From contig WBMZ01003490.1 in NCBI GenBank assembly GCA_013400975.1, forward strand, positions 29,619-93,618: 64,000 nucleotides of DNA. The letters run 5' to 3'. The position numbers and the translations under genes are program-made. Numbering within the stretch: position 1 is the first letter of the stretch; the number at the start of each line of letters is the position of its first letter. The notes below the pieces were generated by a model that saw only the letters and a list, made by a program, of their open reading frames with translations, did no database searches and had not been told where the DNA came from. Origin of the DNA: Atrichornis clamosus. Its lineage: Eukaryota > Chordata > Aves > Passeriformes > Menuridae. Shown here one piece after another: positions 23,881 through 36,680 of this stretch.

Positions 23881-26800
23881 GTAATCTCCTAATTATACTT
23901 TAAAGAATAATATTTGAAAGATATTACTGATTCCAATCTCAATCTCTAAATCCATGCACAGGGAATTTACTGCATCTCTTCTAGGATTAAAAATATTCAG
24001 ATAAGAGTGCAAGTACATGAAGAAAAGTGAACTGTTTGCACAGAGACAGATTTCTTGAAAGTACTAAAGGAAGTTATCAGGAATTACTGTTTATTAATAT
24101 GATCCATAAAGTAAATTTGAAGACTTGTCCCTAAAACACAGTATATTTGAGGAATCATCTTTTCACAGGGAATGCTATTTTAACTTTCATTTTGTGCAGT
24201 GTATGTCTTAAGAAATACTATTGTTCCACACTTCTGTCAGAAACCTGTCGTTAACAGAGAGGCACATTCAAAAGGAAAATGCAGTTCCTGTTTGTTAATA
24301 GCAGAATGCAAACATATTTTGCTGCTTCCTCACACATACAACAGTAAGGATGACAAAGCAACTTTTGGAATTTAAGGTTTTACTATGTGAATTTTAGTTC
24401 CAGAAATGCAAGTGTCCATATTATACATATAATCATATACCTGATTACCAGATGTGACTTGGAAAACAGGAATTTGGTTCAGTGATCTCCAATCAAAGCT
24501 AACATAATTTCTTGTTTGAATATAAAAGTAGTCTGAATAAAATGCCTAGAAAAAACTATATTGCATTTATTATCTGTTAAAATTACTTCATGTCTTATTT
24601 GGAATAATTAAAAGGGAGAAAATTGTCTTCCACTCATGGACATTTTGTGAACAGCAGAAGAGGATAATTCATTAATTGTTGCTGATGAGAAACTGTCCCT
24701 TTTCAGTACATCATATTCTATTACAAGTTGCTTAGAAGCTTTTACAAAAGGGAAAATGAAATAGAAAAAACATATTTTTGTAATTAGAAAGCATTATTTT
24801 AAATGGCTCAACCCTTAAATGAGTAGGAGTGCTCTGCAGTCTTGGTAAGTGACTGTTGCAGGTGGAGGCAGCCAAATATAGGACAGAAAGAAGAATGAAG
24901 CAAGGTGTGAAGGTTTGGATTGATTTCAAAACACCGAGACTTACCACATGTTGTAACTTAAAGTGTGCTGTATTGAGACACAGATTCTGATTTTAGACAC
25001 TACACTTGCTTTGGTTTTCCATGTGTTTGATGTTAATTTAATTTGGCATCTCCTAGTTGCTGCAAATTTAATCCAAGTCTTCTCTCACTTTATCAATGCT
25101 GAAGTTAGGTCACACTACAGAATTTTATACTCTTGGATAAGCACTGGTACAGTGATTTGACCAAAAATAAAATTTAAAATCCCTCTCTCCCTCAAAGCAT
25201 CTCCAGCTCTGCTGAATCTCATTTCAAGGCTTATGATGCTTCACTCCAAAGCATTCTTACTTCAAAAACATAGTTTGATCTCATTCTGTGCAGTGGACTT
25301 TGTCATTTTTGGGACTCTGTGTTCTTGGAGGTTCCCAGTTCTGATAGCTGCAGAGATCTCAAGAATCTCATGTCCTACTTTCAGTTCCTTCTATATTAAA
25401 TCTTGATTTTAGGATCCTCTTGAATGTGCATATTTCTTACAATGCTTCTGAAGTGCAAGAAGCATATGATTTGAACAAGTTAACAGAATGTCAAATGTAG
25501 CCTTATCCATGATACTGACATATGTTGCAATTTCTAGGTGTCCTCATCCAAGGCAGAATCAAAATGGTTGAACTTTCTAAATAACACTTTACTCCTCTAG
25601 ACTGCTTGTTCAAAACTGTTGTTTGAGTATGTGAAGACTGTGCTGTCTTTACATTTTCCTTTGAAACATAATCTTGTTTTCTCCCCCTGCCTTTTAACAT
25701 CAAGTTACAAGATTTTCTTAGAGCCAGGCAGAGCAGGAGAGACAGATGTGATGAACGTGCAGATACCAGGGAAGTAGTTTCCTTAGCAACAGTAACCAGC
25801 TCCAAGCTTTTATAACTTACCCTTGCCCTACTCATGTACTTTTTATTTTTCTCCTGCATTCTGAAATGTGGGCTCTACACGCCAACGATGCGTTTAAGCC
25901 AAATGCTCTCTACTCCACAGAGCACAGCTAAAGAAAAATACATGTGGGTTCCTCCCATCACCAGCATTAACAGGAGTTACTAAGTGTGATTCAAACCAGC
26001 TTAAAGCATCTTATATTCATGCAGATCAGGCAAACTGTTTTGCTGAGATAGATAAGCTTCAATGCTAACCTCTCGTATCATTCTCTGTTCTGTGACACAT
26101 TCATCAAAATCTTCCAATGCCCAATTATGTGTTTAAACAGCAAGGAGAGGAACAAACAAGAACAACTCAAGGTTCTCTGGGCTAAGAAGGCAATATAAAG
26201 CAATAATACTTAACTGTTTCGCATTTTTCTTCCAAAATTTCCAAATGGTCTATGAAAGGTCTTATGCTTAGGAAGAATTATATTTATTTTAGAAGTTAGA
26301 AATAAAGTATAGAAAGGTCTAATGTCTCTCTAAAAGACACTGAATTGATGGTGGACAGAAATAAGATGATGCATCACTTTGTTCTCTTCCAGGTTTATGT
26401 CTGAGTTGGTGAACATCCCTGACTTCCTAATGCAGCCCCTGTCACACAAGATCTTCAGTAGAGTGTGTTAGATAAAGTAACAAATATTTCCATCATTTAT
26501 GTTCATATCAACATAACTAAGATGGAAAAAGGGGCTTTTATATATAATTGCAGAAATCTGTGTCTTTTTGTAATGTAATGACAATAAAGGCATAGTGAAG
26601 CAGGGCTGTCCTCTTTGAATTTTATGGTGATATATTCCACTCCATTTTTTTTTTCCCCTGACAGTCAGAATTATTGTTTTGCCTGTGCTGGCGTGCCATA
26701 AATATTAGATCAATCTTATAGGCTATAACTGAGATAGCTTTGTGGCTGTCGTCAAGAGTGACAAATATGCTGGCAGGATTTCCTTGAGAGGCACTGGCAC

Positions 26801-27621
26801 AGCTAAATGCTTTTGCAGACAACCAAAAGTAACAGACTATTCTTTCAGCTGGGAGGTACCACGTGCAGTGCAAAGACTGCACTGCACACCCTGCATGGCC
26901 ACTCTCTCGGCCTGTGCTCACCCAAGGGTCTCTGGAGCTGGACAGCCAGACTTTCTAGAGCCAAACTGAAACATAACTTACTGGGCTTACATCTCTTTCC
27001 ATGTAGTAACTTGTGGCAGCAAACAGCTATGTCTTTGCTGCTACACACTGAACCAAGTAAGTGCAGACCATACATATTTTTGAAATAAAAATTGTTTTAA
27101 GTGCATCAACTTTTACTTTGTGCTTCTGGAAGAAATTTCTCCTAATTTGCTTTTCCAATATCAAAAATATTACCTTAATTAATTCCTGAAGTGTTTTGCC
27201 CAGTTTGCAATTTAAATCTGGAGGACCAAGAAGATTCAATGTGTTCTTTCAAGTAGAGTTCAATCAGCAATATGCCTAGGCTTCTTTGTCTTGCACCAAC
27301 ACCACTATCATTGCTTTGACAGAAGATAACTCTGTACATTTACTTCTGCTTAAGTTATCATGACTGAAGAGAAAACACCTCCTCCTTTTTGATAATGGAG
27401 AACCTTTTCAAACCTTGGTGCTTTTTGGGCCTCGCTGGGAAATCTTTTCATGAGGTCAGTTTTTTAAAATACCATGTAGATAGAATATTCAGCTTCTTGT
27501 TCAAATGCGTGCATTCTAGAATTTCCCTGTTAGAACTGGGATGCACAACTGCTATGACTGACTTGCTGGAATAACTCCTGTTAGTTGCTAAAGAGAGTAA
27601 TGATTCTTTGCAGTTAGATGC

Positions 27622-27672
27622 GATATATATGTATACATATCTCTACATATCTATATATATATATATAAATAT
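27622..27672. repeat. TA-rich microsatellite
   Basis: Degenerate TA/TATG repeats followed by a clean (TA)n run at about 27652-27667, in an intron. Confidence 0.85.
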
Positions 27673-28299
27673 CTGTGATTTGCTAAAAAAGCAGGGAATA
27701 AAATAAACCATAACTGGCTGATTACCTACACATAAGCAATTAAGATCCTAAATTCCTGTATAAACAGATTCATAATAAGATATTTTTGAATAATGCTTAC
27801 ACTAAAAACAGTGAGTTAAAAGTTCCAGTCAAGGTATCCTACAAATTTGAACATTGATTTTATTTCTAGAAAAAACTAATTCCACCTCTATCACCACAGT
27901 CCTGCTTGCAAGTATGATCAGACAAGAATGTTTCTATGAGGTGTTCAGCATTATTGATGCATTTCCTCGGAATGAAGCATTTGCAGCAAAGATCTGTCAT
28001 TAGAATAGGAAATCTGTCTTTAATTCAAGGCTTAGGGCACTGTTGGAAGACGTCTGTTGATTTTCACCTTTCATCAACAGTCAAAATACATTTTTTTCCA
28101 AATAAGTTTCTGCATTACTGCACTGATGCAGGTTTCAATGTCTGCTTTGTTTGTTTTTTTTTTTAAATTTTATAGAGCATTATGCTATGTTACATTTAGA
28201 ATTTCTTGTGGATTTTGGTCTGGGTTTTTACAAAATCAGTGACCGATAACCAGGTATTTGTTGCAGCTTCTCTGGATCCTTACAAAGGACACAAGGAAA

Positions 28300-28586
28300 T
28301 TGAATTAGAACACAAGAAAATGGAATCAGAACGTGAGGAAATGAAATGAATAGGGCAATTCAGATTGGACATTAGAAAAAGATTCTTCACCCTGATGGTG
28401 GTCAGTCACTGGAACATCATCCCCGGGAAAGTGGTCATGGCAACAAGCCTGTCAGAGTTCAAGGAGTGTCTGGACAACACTCTTAGTCACATGGTTTATT
28501 TTTGGGTAGTTTTGTGAGGAGCAGGGTGTGGGACTCAGTGATCCTTATTGGTCTCTTCCTACTGAAGATATTCTGTGGCTCTGTGA
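28300..28586 (+). mobile_element. CR1 LINE, older 3' fragment
   Basis: A diverged CR1 3' end. It shows cagattggacattagaaaaa, gattcttcaccctgatggtg and cagtcactggaacatcatcc, in the order seen in CR1 ORF2 ends. Then come a gtgggactcagtgatcctta stretch and an attctgtggctctgtga tail, which is more decayed than in the other two copies. Plus strand, antisense to ADGRB3, inactive. The 5' edge is uncertain and may reach back to about 28270. Confidence 0.85.
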
Positions 28587-30349
28587 AAGATAATGCTGTT
28601 CATACTGCTTATGTTTTGAATGTTTCACACGCAACCTTGAGCTGAAGATACATATTTAAAAATAAAAATGGTTCCCTAGGATGGTAAGTGGGAGGTGACA
28701 TGCCCTTTTTAGGCTAATTCATATATTCCAATGGATAAAAAATTTCCTAGACAGGAAAACCAGTATGAAATCATTATACTTTCTACTGAAAATAAGTGCA
28801 GTGTCTCACCATTATAATAAAAGAATAAGTGAAATATTTGGTCTCAGATTTACAGATGAGACTACCCTCTTTCACAGATATATTGGGAAAGAAAATGCTG
28901 AAGAAAAATAAGGATATTTCAAGACAGTTATACACAAAATAGATTTTTCATGAGTATTATCCGTTATTCTGCATGTTTTTATCCTGAACAAAAAGAAAAG
29001 CCAAAAGAAAATCAAAAGAAGAAAAAAGAAAAGGTATTAAAGGAGGCAAGCCTCTTCCCATATGAGAACAGATAAACCAAGAAATATAGAAGTTCATATC
29101 CTCTAACAGAGTGATTAAAGTGGGAAGGAATCAGCACAGTGTAAGGCGCTAGTTTCTGCAAGATACTGATTTTTATCTTTAAAAATTGAAAACTTAATTC
29201 TTTGATAAGATAATCGTGTGCATACTGTGAAGAAAAGTGATATAAAGCTCATGCAAGGTGGTACAGTACTGAAACATTTGAATAAATTATGCCACTCATA
29301 ATTATTTTACATCAATATCATGAGTTTCAATGTTTAAATGGCATCAGTGGTAGAAAGGGAAACCCCTGTGTGAGATTCCTCACTCAGTATTGACGATAAA
29401 CATCTTGAAACATCTTCCTGGGTTTTTTTAGTCCTGAGGTGCTTTCAAATAACTCCTGTCAATCCCCGGGAACCATGCTGGACAGTATAATTTGGTTTAC
29501 TGGTGTGGTAAATATCCTGAAGTTGATAAATGACTAGCACATAGGAATGCTGGTGGACCAGGAACTACTCTCCAGTCCAGCTCCACCTGCTCATTTTTGA
29601 TAGAGGGTCCCATTACCTCAGATCTGCCAACAAAGCTGTTACGCTACGGCTCTCAGGCCCATCTCAATAAAAAGTGGGGTTAGTTAGCAGGTTAGGTAGG
29701 TTAGAGCACCTGTCACCAGAGCCAGATTAAAGAGCACTTGTGTAAGAGCTCTGCCACCAGATTCCAGGGGTGATGGATCCTGCGGCAGGTGGCACTGAGC
29801 TGTGAAGGGCAGGCCAGGGTACTGCTTGTCCTTGCTGTTCTCAAAGCACTCACCTGTCTTCATCCTTGCTGTCCCCATAACTTTAGTATGTACCTGAGTC
29901 TGTAGATCTGAAACAGTAGATCTTCACCAACACAACACCTAATCTCCTTGTGTCCTCTTTCATGGACAGTATAAACAGAAATAATTTTGTATTTGTATCT
30001 GTTTTGGAGAGTGTAAAAATCTACAGTCTTCAGAAGGGCATTAATGTTTGCATTTCCCTATACTCACAATACTGGTGAGTAAACTGTACTTGGGATTGAA
30101 TAAAAGACACATGGAATTAAGTCGGTACAGTTTTATACTGATACTCTGCACTTGGAATTAACTGATCTTCCCCCTCTCTTTCACTTTTTGTCTTTTCCTC
30201 TTTCATTTGTTCCTATACATCTCACCATAAAATATTTTTCTCTTTCCATGAAATATATTTCTGCAGAGCAAGCTGTATATAACATTAAAGAGCAGTTGAG
30301 GGAGTAACAGGAGCACAGCCCTTTAGAAAACTGGGAATTCATTCCTCAC

Positions 30350-30521
30350 CTCCCTTCGGAGAATACAATGGACCATGACAATAACAAAGCCTTGTAATGA
30401 ATCAAATACTGCAAAAAGTATCTGAAATAATATTGATCTTTTGTCTGTCATGGCCAGAACTGCAGACATCCAAGTCAGTGCTAGAAGTGGTAACACCACA
30501 CAGGAACTCCAAAGGGATGCC
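30350..30521 (-). CDS. ADGRB3: ADGRB3 exon: TM6, third extracellular loop and TM7
   Basis: A 172-nt exon: one base completing Met, then 57 codons. [20 protein letters not shown] and VLAM form TM6, TDKRS the short extracellular loop, and [20 protein letters not shown] with VHC form TM7. ILRRE starts helix 8. Acceptor tttcaatag, donor gtgagg. Apart from a few possible positions, the translation equals the mammalian ADGRB3 sequence I remember, as expected for the 7TM core. Confidence 0.97.
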
Positions 30522-30849
30522 CTATTGAAAAAAAAGAAAAAAAGCAGAATTGTAATATTCTAAAAAAATATTAGAAGCTCACTACTAAAATAAAACATAT
30601 TTAATAATGTCACTTTATCAATTTAACTTGAAAATCATAGACAAGAATGTAACAGTCATACTTTATGTTCTAAAGAATATCCTGTATTCAGTTAATAAAC
30701 ACAGTTTCAATTTTTTTTTTGTTAAGAAGTATTTAAACGTGCTTAGCACTTCATACAGTGTTAGAAAACACAGTTGTCATCATCAAACTATTGTCTCACA
30801 TGCACTGTATAAGATTTGTAACAAGAAGATGTAAATGATCAGGACTAAC
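30522..30849 (-). other. ADGRB3: ADGRB3 short intron, 328 bp
   Basis: Separates the third-loop exon from the TM6-TM7 exon. AT-rich, with a T run near 30711-30720 and a T-rich tract at its acceptor end. No element recognised. It is the only intron here short enough for easy retention. Confidence 0.9.
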
Positions 30850-30948
30850 ATGGCATTACTGGCGGTGGTGGCTGACAAAGCTGTTGTTGAAACTACTCCA
30901 CACTTGGCACATTTGAGCGTCAAACCGCTATGAGGCTCACTCATCTGA
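30850..30948 (-). CDS. ADGRB3: ADGRB3 exon: third intracellular loop insert (frame-neutral)
   Basis: A 99-nt exon, exactly 33 codons when its split codons are counted, reading [17 protein letters not shown] then [15 protein letters not shown]. It holds a CAKC cysteine pair and a Ser/Thr-rich half. Acceptor tttgtttgcag, donor gttagt. Phase is 2 at both ends. Including it gives RAG-QMSEP...SNAM-ASLW; leaving it out gives RAG-ASLW, the uninterrupted arrangement I recall for ADGRB1. ADGRB2 has a similar but divergent insert. It lies 328 bp from the TM6 exon, the shortest intron in the window. Identity as ADGRB3 is near certain; use as an alternative exon here is inference. Confidence 0.96.
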
Positions 30949-33900
30949 CTGCAAACAAACAGAACACCCACAACAAGAACAACATATTGAATTGTCACCA
31001 AAAAACGTTGCTACTGAAATTTACCTTTTAAATATGATGTCATGCAGAAAAAGTAAGTAGACTTATTCAGGATGAATGCTCTATGTTGTTGTAAAATTGT
31101 ATTTTGTACTTTACATCACCATTAGCTTTAAATGTTAATGCTATGGGGCTTCATTTCATGCAAACGCTATTTCTTCCATTTAATCTAAAAAAGGCCCCAA
31201 ATGTGATCAGAACTGCTCAGTACACTGAAGTAAACACAAGCACGTGCTAGGATAGACACACAAAGTGAAATCCCTCTATTCAGACCTGCTAAAAGACTGT
31301 TGCATTCAAACTTGCTGGAGAAAGAGTGTAAGTCACTTAGAACAGGAGTGTGAAGTATGGGCCATTATAGAGCATTAACAGGGAAAGAAACCTGCAAAAT
31401 TTATTCAAGCATCAAATCAGTATGTGCATACTGTATAGTCAGATTTGTACTAGTGAGCTGCAAGGCCCACTAATATCTTGAATGGTTTTATTCATGCCAT
31501 ATGAAGGTCTGAATACAGGGCTTGAAATGTGTGAAATCTGATGAGAAAAATATCAGTTGGTACTAAAAGAAGGATGACCTATTTGGCATTTTAATAAAAC
31601 ACAGTACACAAGCATTAAGCTCAAAGCATTTTGTACAGACATTTGCACCTCTGCACCTGCCAGAAGAGCCAAAGGACAAAACCCGGAATTTAAGTTTTCT
31701 TTTCCATACAGCATGCATTCAACTTCCCCAATCAACTAAATAAATATTTTTTCCTATTCCTTCTCTTTCTGCTATCAGAACCAGGAATAACCATAGCTGA
31801 CTAAGATGCAACAGGAAGGATGCTTTACCTATTCCCATCTGGAAAGCGGTCAACATGGCGAAGACAAGTAGCAGTTTGGCTTTTTTCCAAGTTATTTCAA
31901 CCAATGGAACTCTTTGTTATTGCCAAACCCAGCAAGACTTTTAACATACTGCCCAAAAAAACATTGAACTCCAGTGTTGTTCCATTTCGATAAACCAAAT
32001 GATGATTTTCCATTAAAAAGCGCAGTATATTTCCCATAAAAGTGCAGTTTCTTCCATAAGAAAACAGTGAGAACCATGATCTTTAATAAGATGATTATGA
32101 GGTGTTAAAATAACTCAATGAATCTACATCAGTTTGCACCATTTAAAAATATACAATAAAGAATAAATTTGAAAAATGCCTTGGGTAAGCATAAACTAAG
32201 CTTGGCAAACTACTTTCTGTCTTTGCCTGGCAGTGCTTCAACATTATAATTATTCTCTTTACCTCTATAAAACGGCTCTGGATCTTGCAAATAATAGTAG
32301 AACTTGATTTATATATGATTCAAACGTAAATTTTCAGGCTGGGCATTTGTGTATGCTTCTTCTTTTGTCAGGAAAAGGATTGAGATAATGATTGAGATCC
32401 ATCAACATATCTATTTTTTCCACTTGTTGATTCTCCATATGCTTATTAAGGTGGTAAAAAGCATATGGAGCATATTTTGCCCCATTCACTTTAAATTCTA
32501 CAGCTGAAGTTTTGACAAATATATGTCCAGTGTTTGCCAGGAAGAATGAACTTGCTTTCCTGAGCATGGCTGGCAAAAGATACTTGAGAAATGAGTGACA
32601 ATCATTTTTCTAGGGGAGATCAAATGATGAACTAACTTCTATGCCCCAATGACTGACTCAAGAGATGTCATCTGCCAAATAGTATCAAAGAATGCTGTTG
32701 CCAAGCTGCCATCTCATGTTATCACTCAAGGGGAGTTTGTTTCTCATTAGTTATCTGCATGTTCTCCCAGAACAGCAGAATAATCCCAGAACTGGATTAT
32801 TTCTGACAGAATAATCTCTGATTTTTATTCATTTATTTTAAAATTAAATTATTTTCAAATAGAATGCTTCTTTACTAAGTTGCAGAATTAGAAAGCAACT
32901 TGTTTGTTTCATCAGAAAAGTAAATTATAAGCAAATAGATTTCTATAGCCTACAACTGAGTAGCTGGAAAAAAAATGCAGTTAAATCTAAGTTTGAATAT
33001 CCTTACAAAATGCACAAAGCAAAATCTGTGTCTGTACCAGCTCCTTATATCACTGGAATTAGAGTATATGTGAATTTCAATTGGTGATTATTAAGTCATT
33101 GCTACTTTTGAAATAGTTTGGGTAGCTTTATAATATTCTAGATTTCATTACTGTCATTACAGAGTTATGAATGTTGATGGAGTAATGTAGAGAGAAGTAA
33201 GGTTATGAAATTAATAATTTCTAATGAAAAAAGAAGAAAACAGAAGAAATAGAATTAAAGGTTTCGGTACATGTTTGTCAAAACAATGGTAAAAGAACTG
33301 AAAACCAGAAAGACTTAACTGAATTAATATGAAATGCAAATAACACCAGCTGAAGTATTTATCATAAGTGTACTAGTCTAACTTATTAGGAATGTTACTG
33401 TTAGTTACACGGTAAAATAATTAAAAGTGAAATTACAATGAATTTGTCCGTAGCAGTAGTACATGGTATGTTTATCATTGTTAGAAACAATGGTGATATT
33501 GGTGGTACTAAACTACAAGCTGGTCCAAAATACAATACTAGAAAGTGTAGCTGTAAAAAATCATTATTCAGAGTTTGAATATACTTTCATAAGCATTAAG
33601 AAGGTGATGATGCACCTGTGAAATATTTTTATCCAATATTCAAAGAATCTAGGTTTGCTGCTGCAATACTCAAATTGTCACCCACTGTCATAATCCTTTC
33701 TTCTCACGATAATAAACAGAATTTGAATCTAAATGCAAATAAATAATCAATAACAGACATTTATGTTTTTTCTTTTTTAACTTTTAAACCACTTTTTTTT
33801 TCTTTTATGTTCTGTTACACTAATTTAGAAAATATACCTATGTAGATGTTATGTGGATGTATGAACAAAGGCAAATTCTTAATGTAGTCAAAATGGCAGA

Positions 33901-34354
33901 ATAACATTGACCTCAGTAAGGGATATATTGCTGTAAAATATATTTTATAACAGTTAACACAAATGAATAACATTTCTTACCATAGTCATTAAATCTGATA
34001 GCTAGACAAAAATAATCAGTTCCTTCACTACACATAGTTCATAAAACAGTTTTCCTAACTGCAAGAGCTTTACACATGCAACCATCTTCTGAAACTTCTG
34101 CTCAGATTTGTTTAATCCTCACTCTTATTAACTTAATACTGTTGTACTTGTGTTTTATTATGTTCAGTTTATTTATTTGCATTCCCTTGGGATAATGCAA
34201 CTGCAGCTTTTGAGATTAATGGAATCTGTTAGACACATTGTTACACTGATATAAAAGTTCACAGCACAATCAAAAGCATTTTTGGTGAATATCTGTAATT
34301 GAAAATTGGTGATAAAATTTAAATATGCTTTCAAATAACCCAATTGTTGCTTAC
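30949..34354 (-). other. ADGRB3: ADGRB3 intron, 3.4 kb
   Basis: Upstream of the third-loop exon. AT-rich, without a mobile element or gene I can recognise. The short minus-strand frames between 31553 and 32576 have no family resemblance. Confidence 0.8.
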
Positions 34355-34440
34355 CCCGCTCTGTGTTTGAGTTTTTTATCTAGGATTCCATCTCTGGAAA
34401 CAAGTTTATTAAATACCAAAATGCCAATCACCATGTTGAC
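34355..34440 (-). CDS. ADGRB3: ADGRB3 exon: end of TM5, start of third intracellular loop
   Basis: An 86-nt exon reading [14 protein letters not shown] (end of TM5) and [14 protein letters not shown] (basic membrane-proximal third loop), then two bases (GG) of a Gly codon. Acceptor gtttgacag, donor gtaagc. The GG end can be completed as Gly either by the first base of the 99-nt loop exon (T) or by the first base of the TM6 exon (G). This makes the next exon skippable without any change of frame. Confidence 0.96.
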
Positions 34441-36613
34441 CTGTCAAACAGAAAACAAACAGTTGATCTTTCAGTGCCTGAAATTGTTGGATCCTGTTAC
34501 TTCAGAAAATGGTTCTTATAGGCCTGCAAAATGCCTCCTCTTACATTTCTGAGAGTTCTTTCAGAAATTGTGTAGTGACATCCCTGAACACACCAAAAGG
34601 CTGCATTCTCAAATGGGTAACATAATATACACCCTGCAACAGGCTTGGATTTGAGCCTTGAATTATGCCTGGTATCAAGCTATATGTGTGCACATGTCTG
34701 ATGGCCAGAAGTTTGTGTAATATAACTTTAATATTTTGTCAGTTTTAATTGCAACAATATATCCTGTTCCAGGAAAACCACTGCATTTGAGTTATGTGCA
34801 CAGGGAAGAGATAGTCAGAGCATATGATGACGGCAGCTATGCTCCTTTTCAAACATTTATGGCCCATGTGGGTGTTACCACCTATGCAGAACCAGTCTGT
34901 AGTTTTCCATATCTTCCTGCACATTAATCACTGTCTCTGTCCTTCACCAAAATGCCAGTTTTGAGCCTTGTTTGCAGTTTACTATTTTTGTGGACCAGAT
35001 GAATTCCTGGATAAGTCTGTTTATCTCCATTAAAGTAAATGGTCTTATGATCACATACATGGGTTGAAGATCTAACCTAAAAAAAATTCAAGTGTTTCAG
35101 CAATCGGATTTTGGTACTTTATGGACATACTAATGGCATTTAATGGACAACTTAATGACTGTTATTATCCATTTGTATTATTGAACGGCACTCTATGAAC
35201 CTGCCTCTGCAAGGCCCTGCAAAGAGGTAATACCAATTTTTGAATCTATTAAATAAATGTTCCTTTTTTTTTATTTATTAGAGACGGATAATCCTTTTTT
35301 TCCTTTCAAACTGGTTTTTCAATACCTGTTCCAAAATACCTAATTGTTGCTAGTCTGCCCTGCCAAGTCTTCTTCAGCTTTATTTTCAGCATTAACATTT
35401 TTCAGCTGATGTTATATAATTCTTTGGCTTCATACGCTTAGGTTTAAGTGGATGTGTGGAACAGCTCCTTCCACAGCTACCAGCTAATGGTAGGGCAAAC
35501 TGCAACTGTGAACTTCAAACATCTCTGAACAAAGACTTGCCAATTAAACAGAGAACATACAGTTACTTCCATGTGAAAATTATAACTGCCTTTTTGTAAA
35601 CATCCTTGGCTCCTCTACCATGACAGGGACTGTGAGTTGTACAAAAGGATCCTGGCTTGACTCCAGGCAACGATGAGACAAACTCCATGGGAGTAGTAAA
35701 CATCCATTTCAGGAAAATTCATGTAGCTGAATAGCTGTATCTTTGATGACTAGTGAGACTGATACCCTTTTACAAGGGAAAATCAGAAATAACTGGTGCT
35801 GATAGAGCTATCACAGCATAAAACTGGTGAAGTGGAAAGAGGAATTAGATTCAAAATCTGTAAGGGAAAAATGCTAAACAAATTTTTGTGAAAAATCCAT
35901 TCAGATTGCAGAGTAGATGACTGGTAGCTGATGGCACAGGTAGGATGCAATTCATCTTACCCTGAAGTAGACATCTGAAATACTTCTCATAGTTTGAGCT
36001 CTAAAAGTGTGTATTTTTCTTCATTGACAATGAAATATGGCTGGGATAACTAGCTTAGATGCAGAAATCTACATTGCAGATGTCTACAATTAGGCAGAAG
36101 TGAATCCTACATCTAAATGCATGTCCAGAGATGGGGAAGATTAATACACAAACGAGTAACACTTCCCAGCTATGACGACTTTTTTCTTTGCCTTCAAAAG
36201 CAGTAGCCATGGAGAACTTGCTGGCTGGTTCCACTCCTTCTGTTGCTTTTGCTGGCACAGCAATACACTGCCAAGCAGCACTCTATCAAGACTGTCACTC
36301 AGTTTCACAAGGCAGTGACAATTGCGTAGATGCTGCTGATAATAACTCAGTGATGCCTGTAACAAGTTTTCTGTGCCACTAATCAGTACATTATTCTTTC
36401 ACAGCTTACTGTGTAAACATGGAGAGATAATTGGTATAAGGAAGTGATATAACCAAATGAATTATGCATTCAAAATACTGAAGGTATGTTAAACAATAGT
36501 GATCTCCCTATTTACAGCAAAATGCAATGTTACTGTATGGCTAAGCTTTCATAATTGAAATAGCACTTTCCATCATTTCGTTTGAAAATACTGGAAATTA
36601 TATGAATGTTTAC
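34441..36613 (-). other. ADGRB3: ADGRB3 intron, 2.2 kb
   Basis: Between the two TM5 exons. No repeat, RNA or second gene seen. The plus-strand frame at 34736-34927 shows no motif. Confidence 0.8.
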
Positions 36614-36680
36614 CAGGACAACAGCAGCTGCAGGTCCAACGAAAGCATAAAGTAGCCCTCCTTCCAGAGACAGCCAGCAG
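36614..36680 (-). CDS. ADGRB3: ADGRB3 exon: second extracellular loop CWLS motif and TM5
   Basis: A 67-nt exon: one base finishing Tyr, then [22 protein letters not shown]. The CWLS motif is conserved in adhesion GPCRs; its Cys is the partner of the TM3 Cys. [14 protein letters not shown] forms the first half of TM5. Acceptor ttctttccag, donor gtaaac. The first intronic bases would read Val-Asn, the same two residues that open the next exon, so the splice boundary is set by phase and by the match to the known protein rather than by the translation alone. Confidence 0.95.

Larger units (their letters stand above)
23407..30349 (-). other. ADGRB3: ADGRB3 intron, 6.9 kb, with one CR1 fragment
   Basis: Between the TM7 exon and the helix 8 exon. 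It holds a small tandem duplication (23824-23880), a TA-rich microsatellite (27622-27672), a CR1 fragment (about 28300-28586), and a GC-richer stretch near 29560-29880 that I cannot assign. The open frames 25503-25859 (minus) and 26622-27088 (both strands) look like chance. Confidence 0.8.

Noticed and set aside
29678..29780. Telomere-like and tRNA-like stretch (gttagttagcaggttaggta, then ggttagagcacctg)
   Set aside because: The TTAG repeats are irregular and short. The supposed tRNA A box does not fit at two fixed positions, and no convincing B box follows. No tRNA, SINE or interstitial telomere call is justified.
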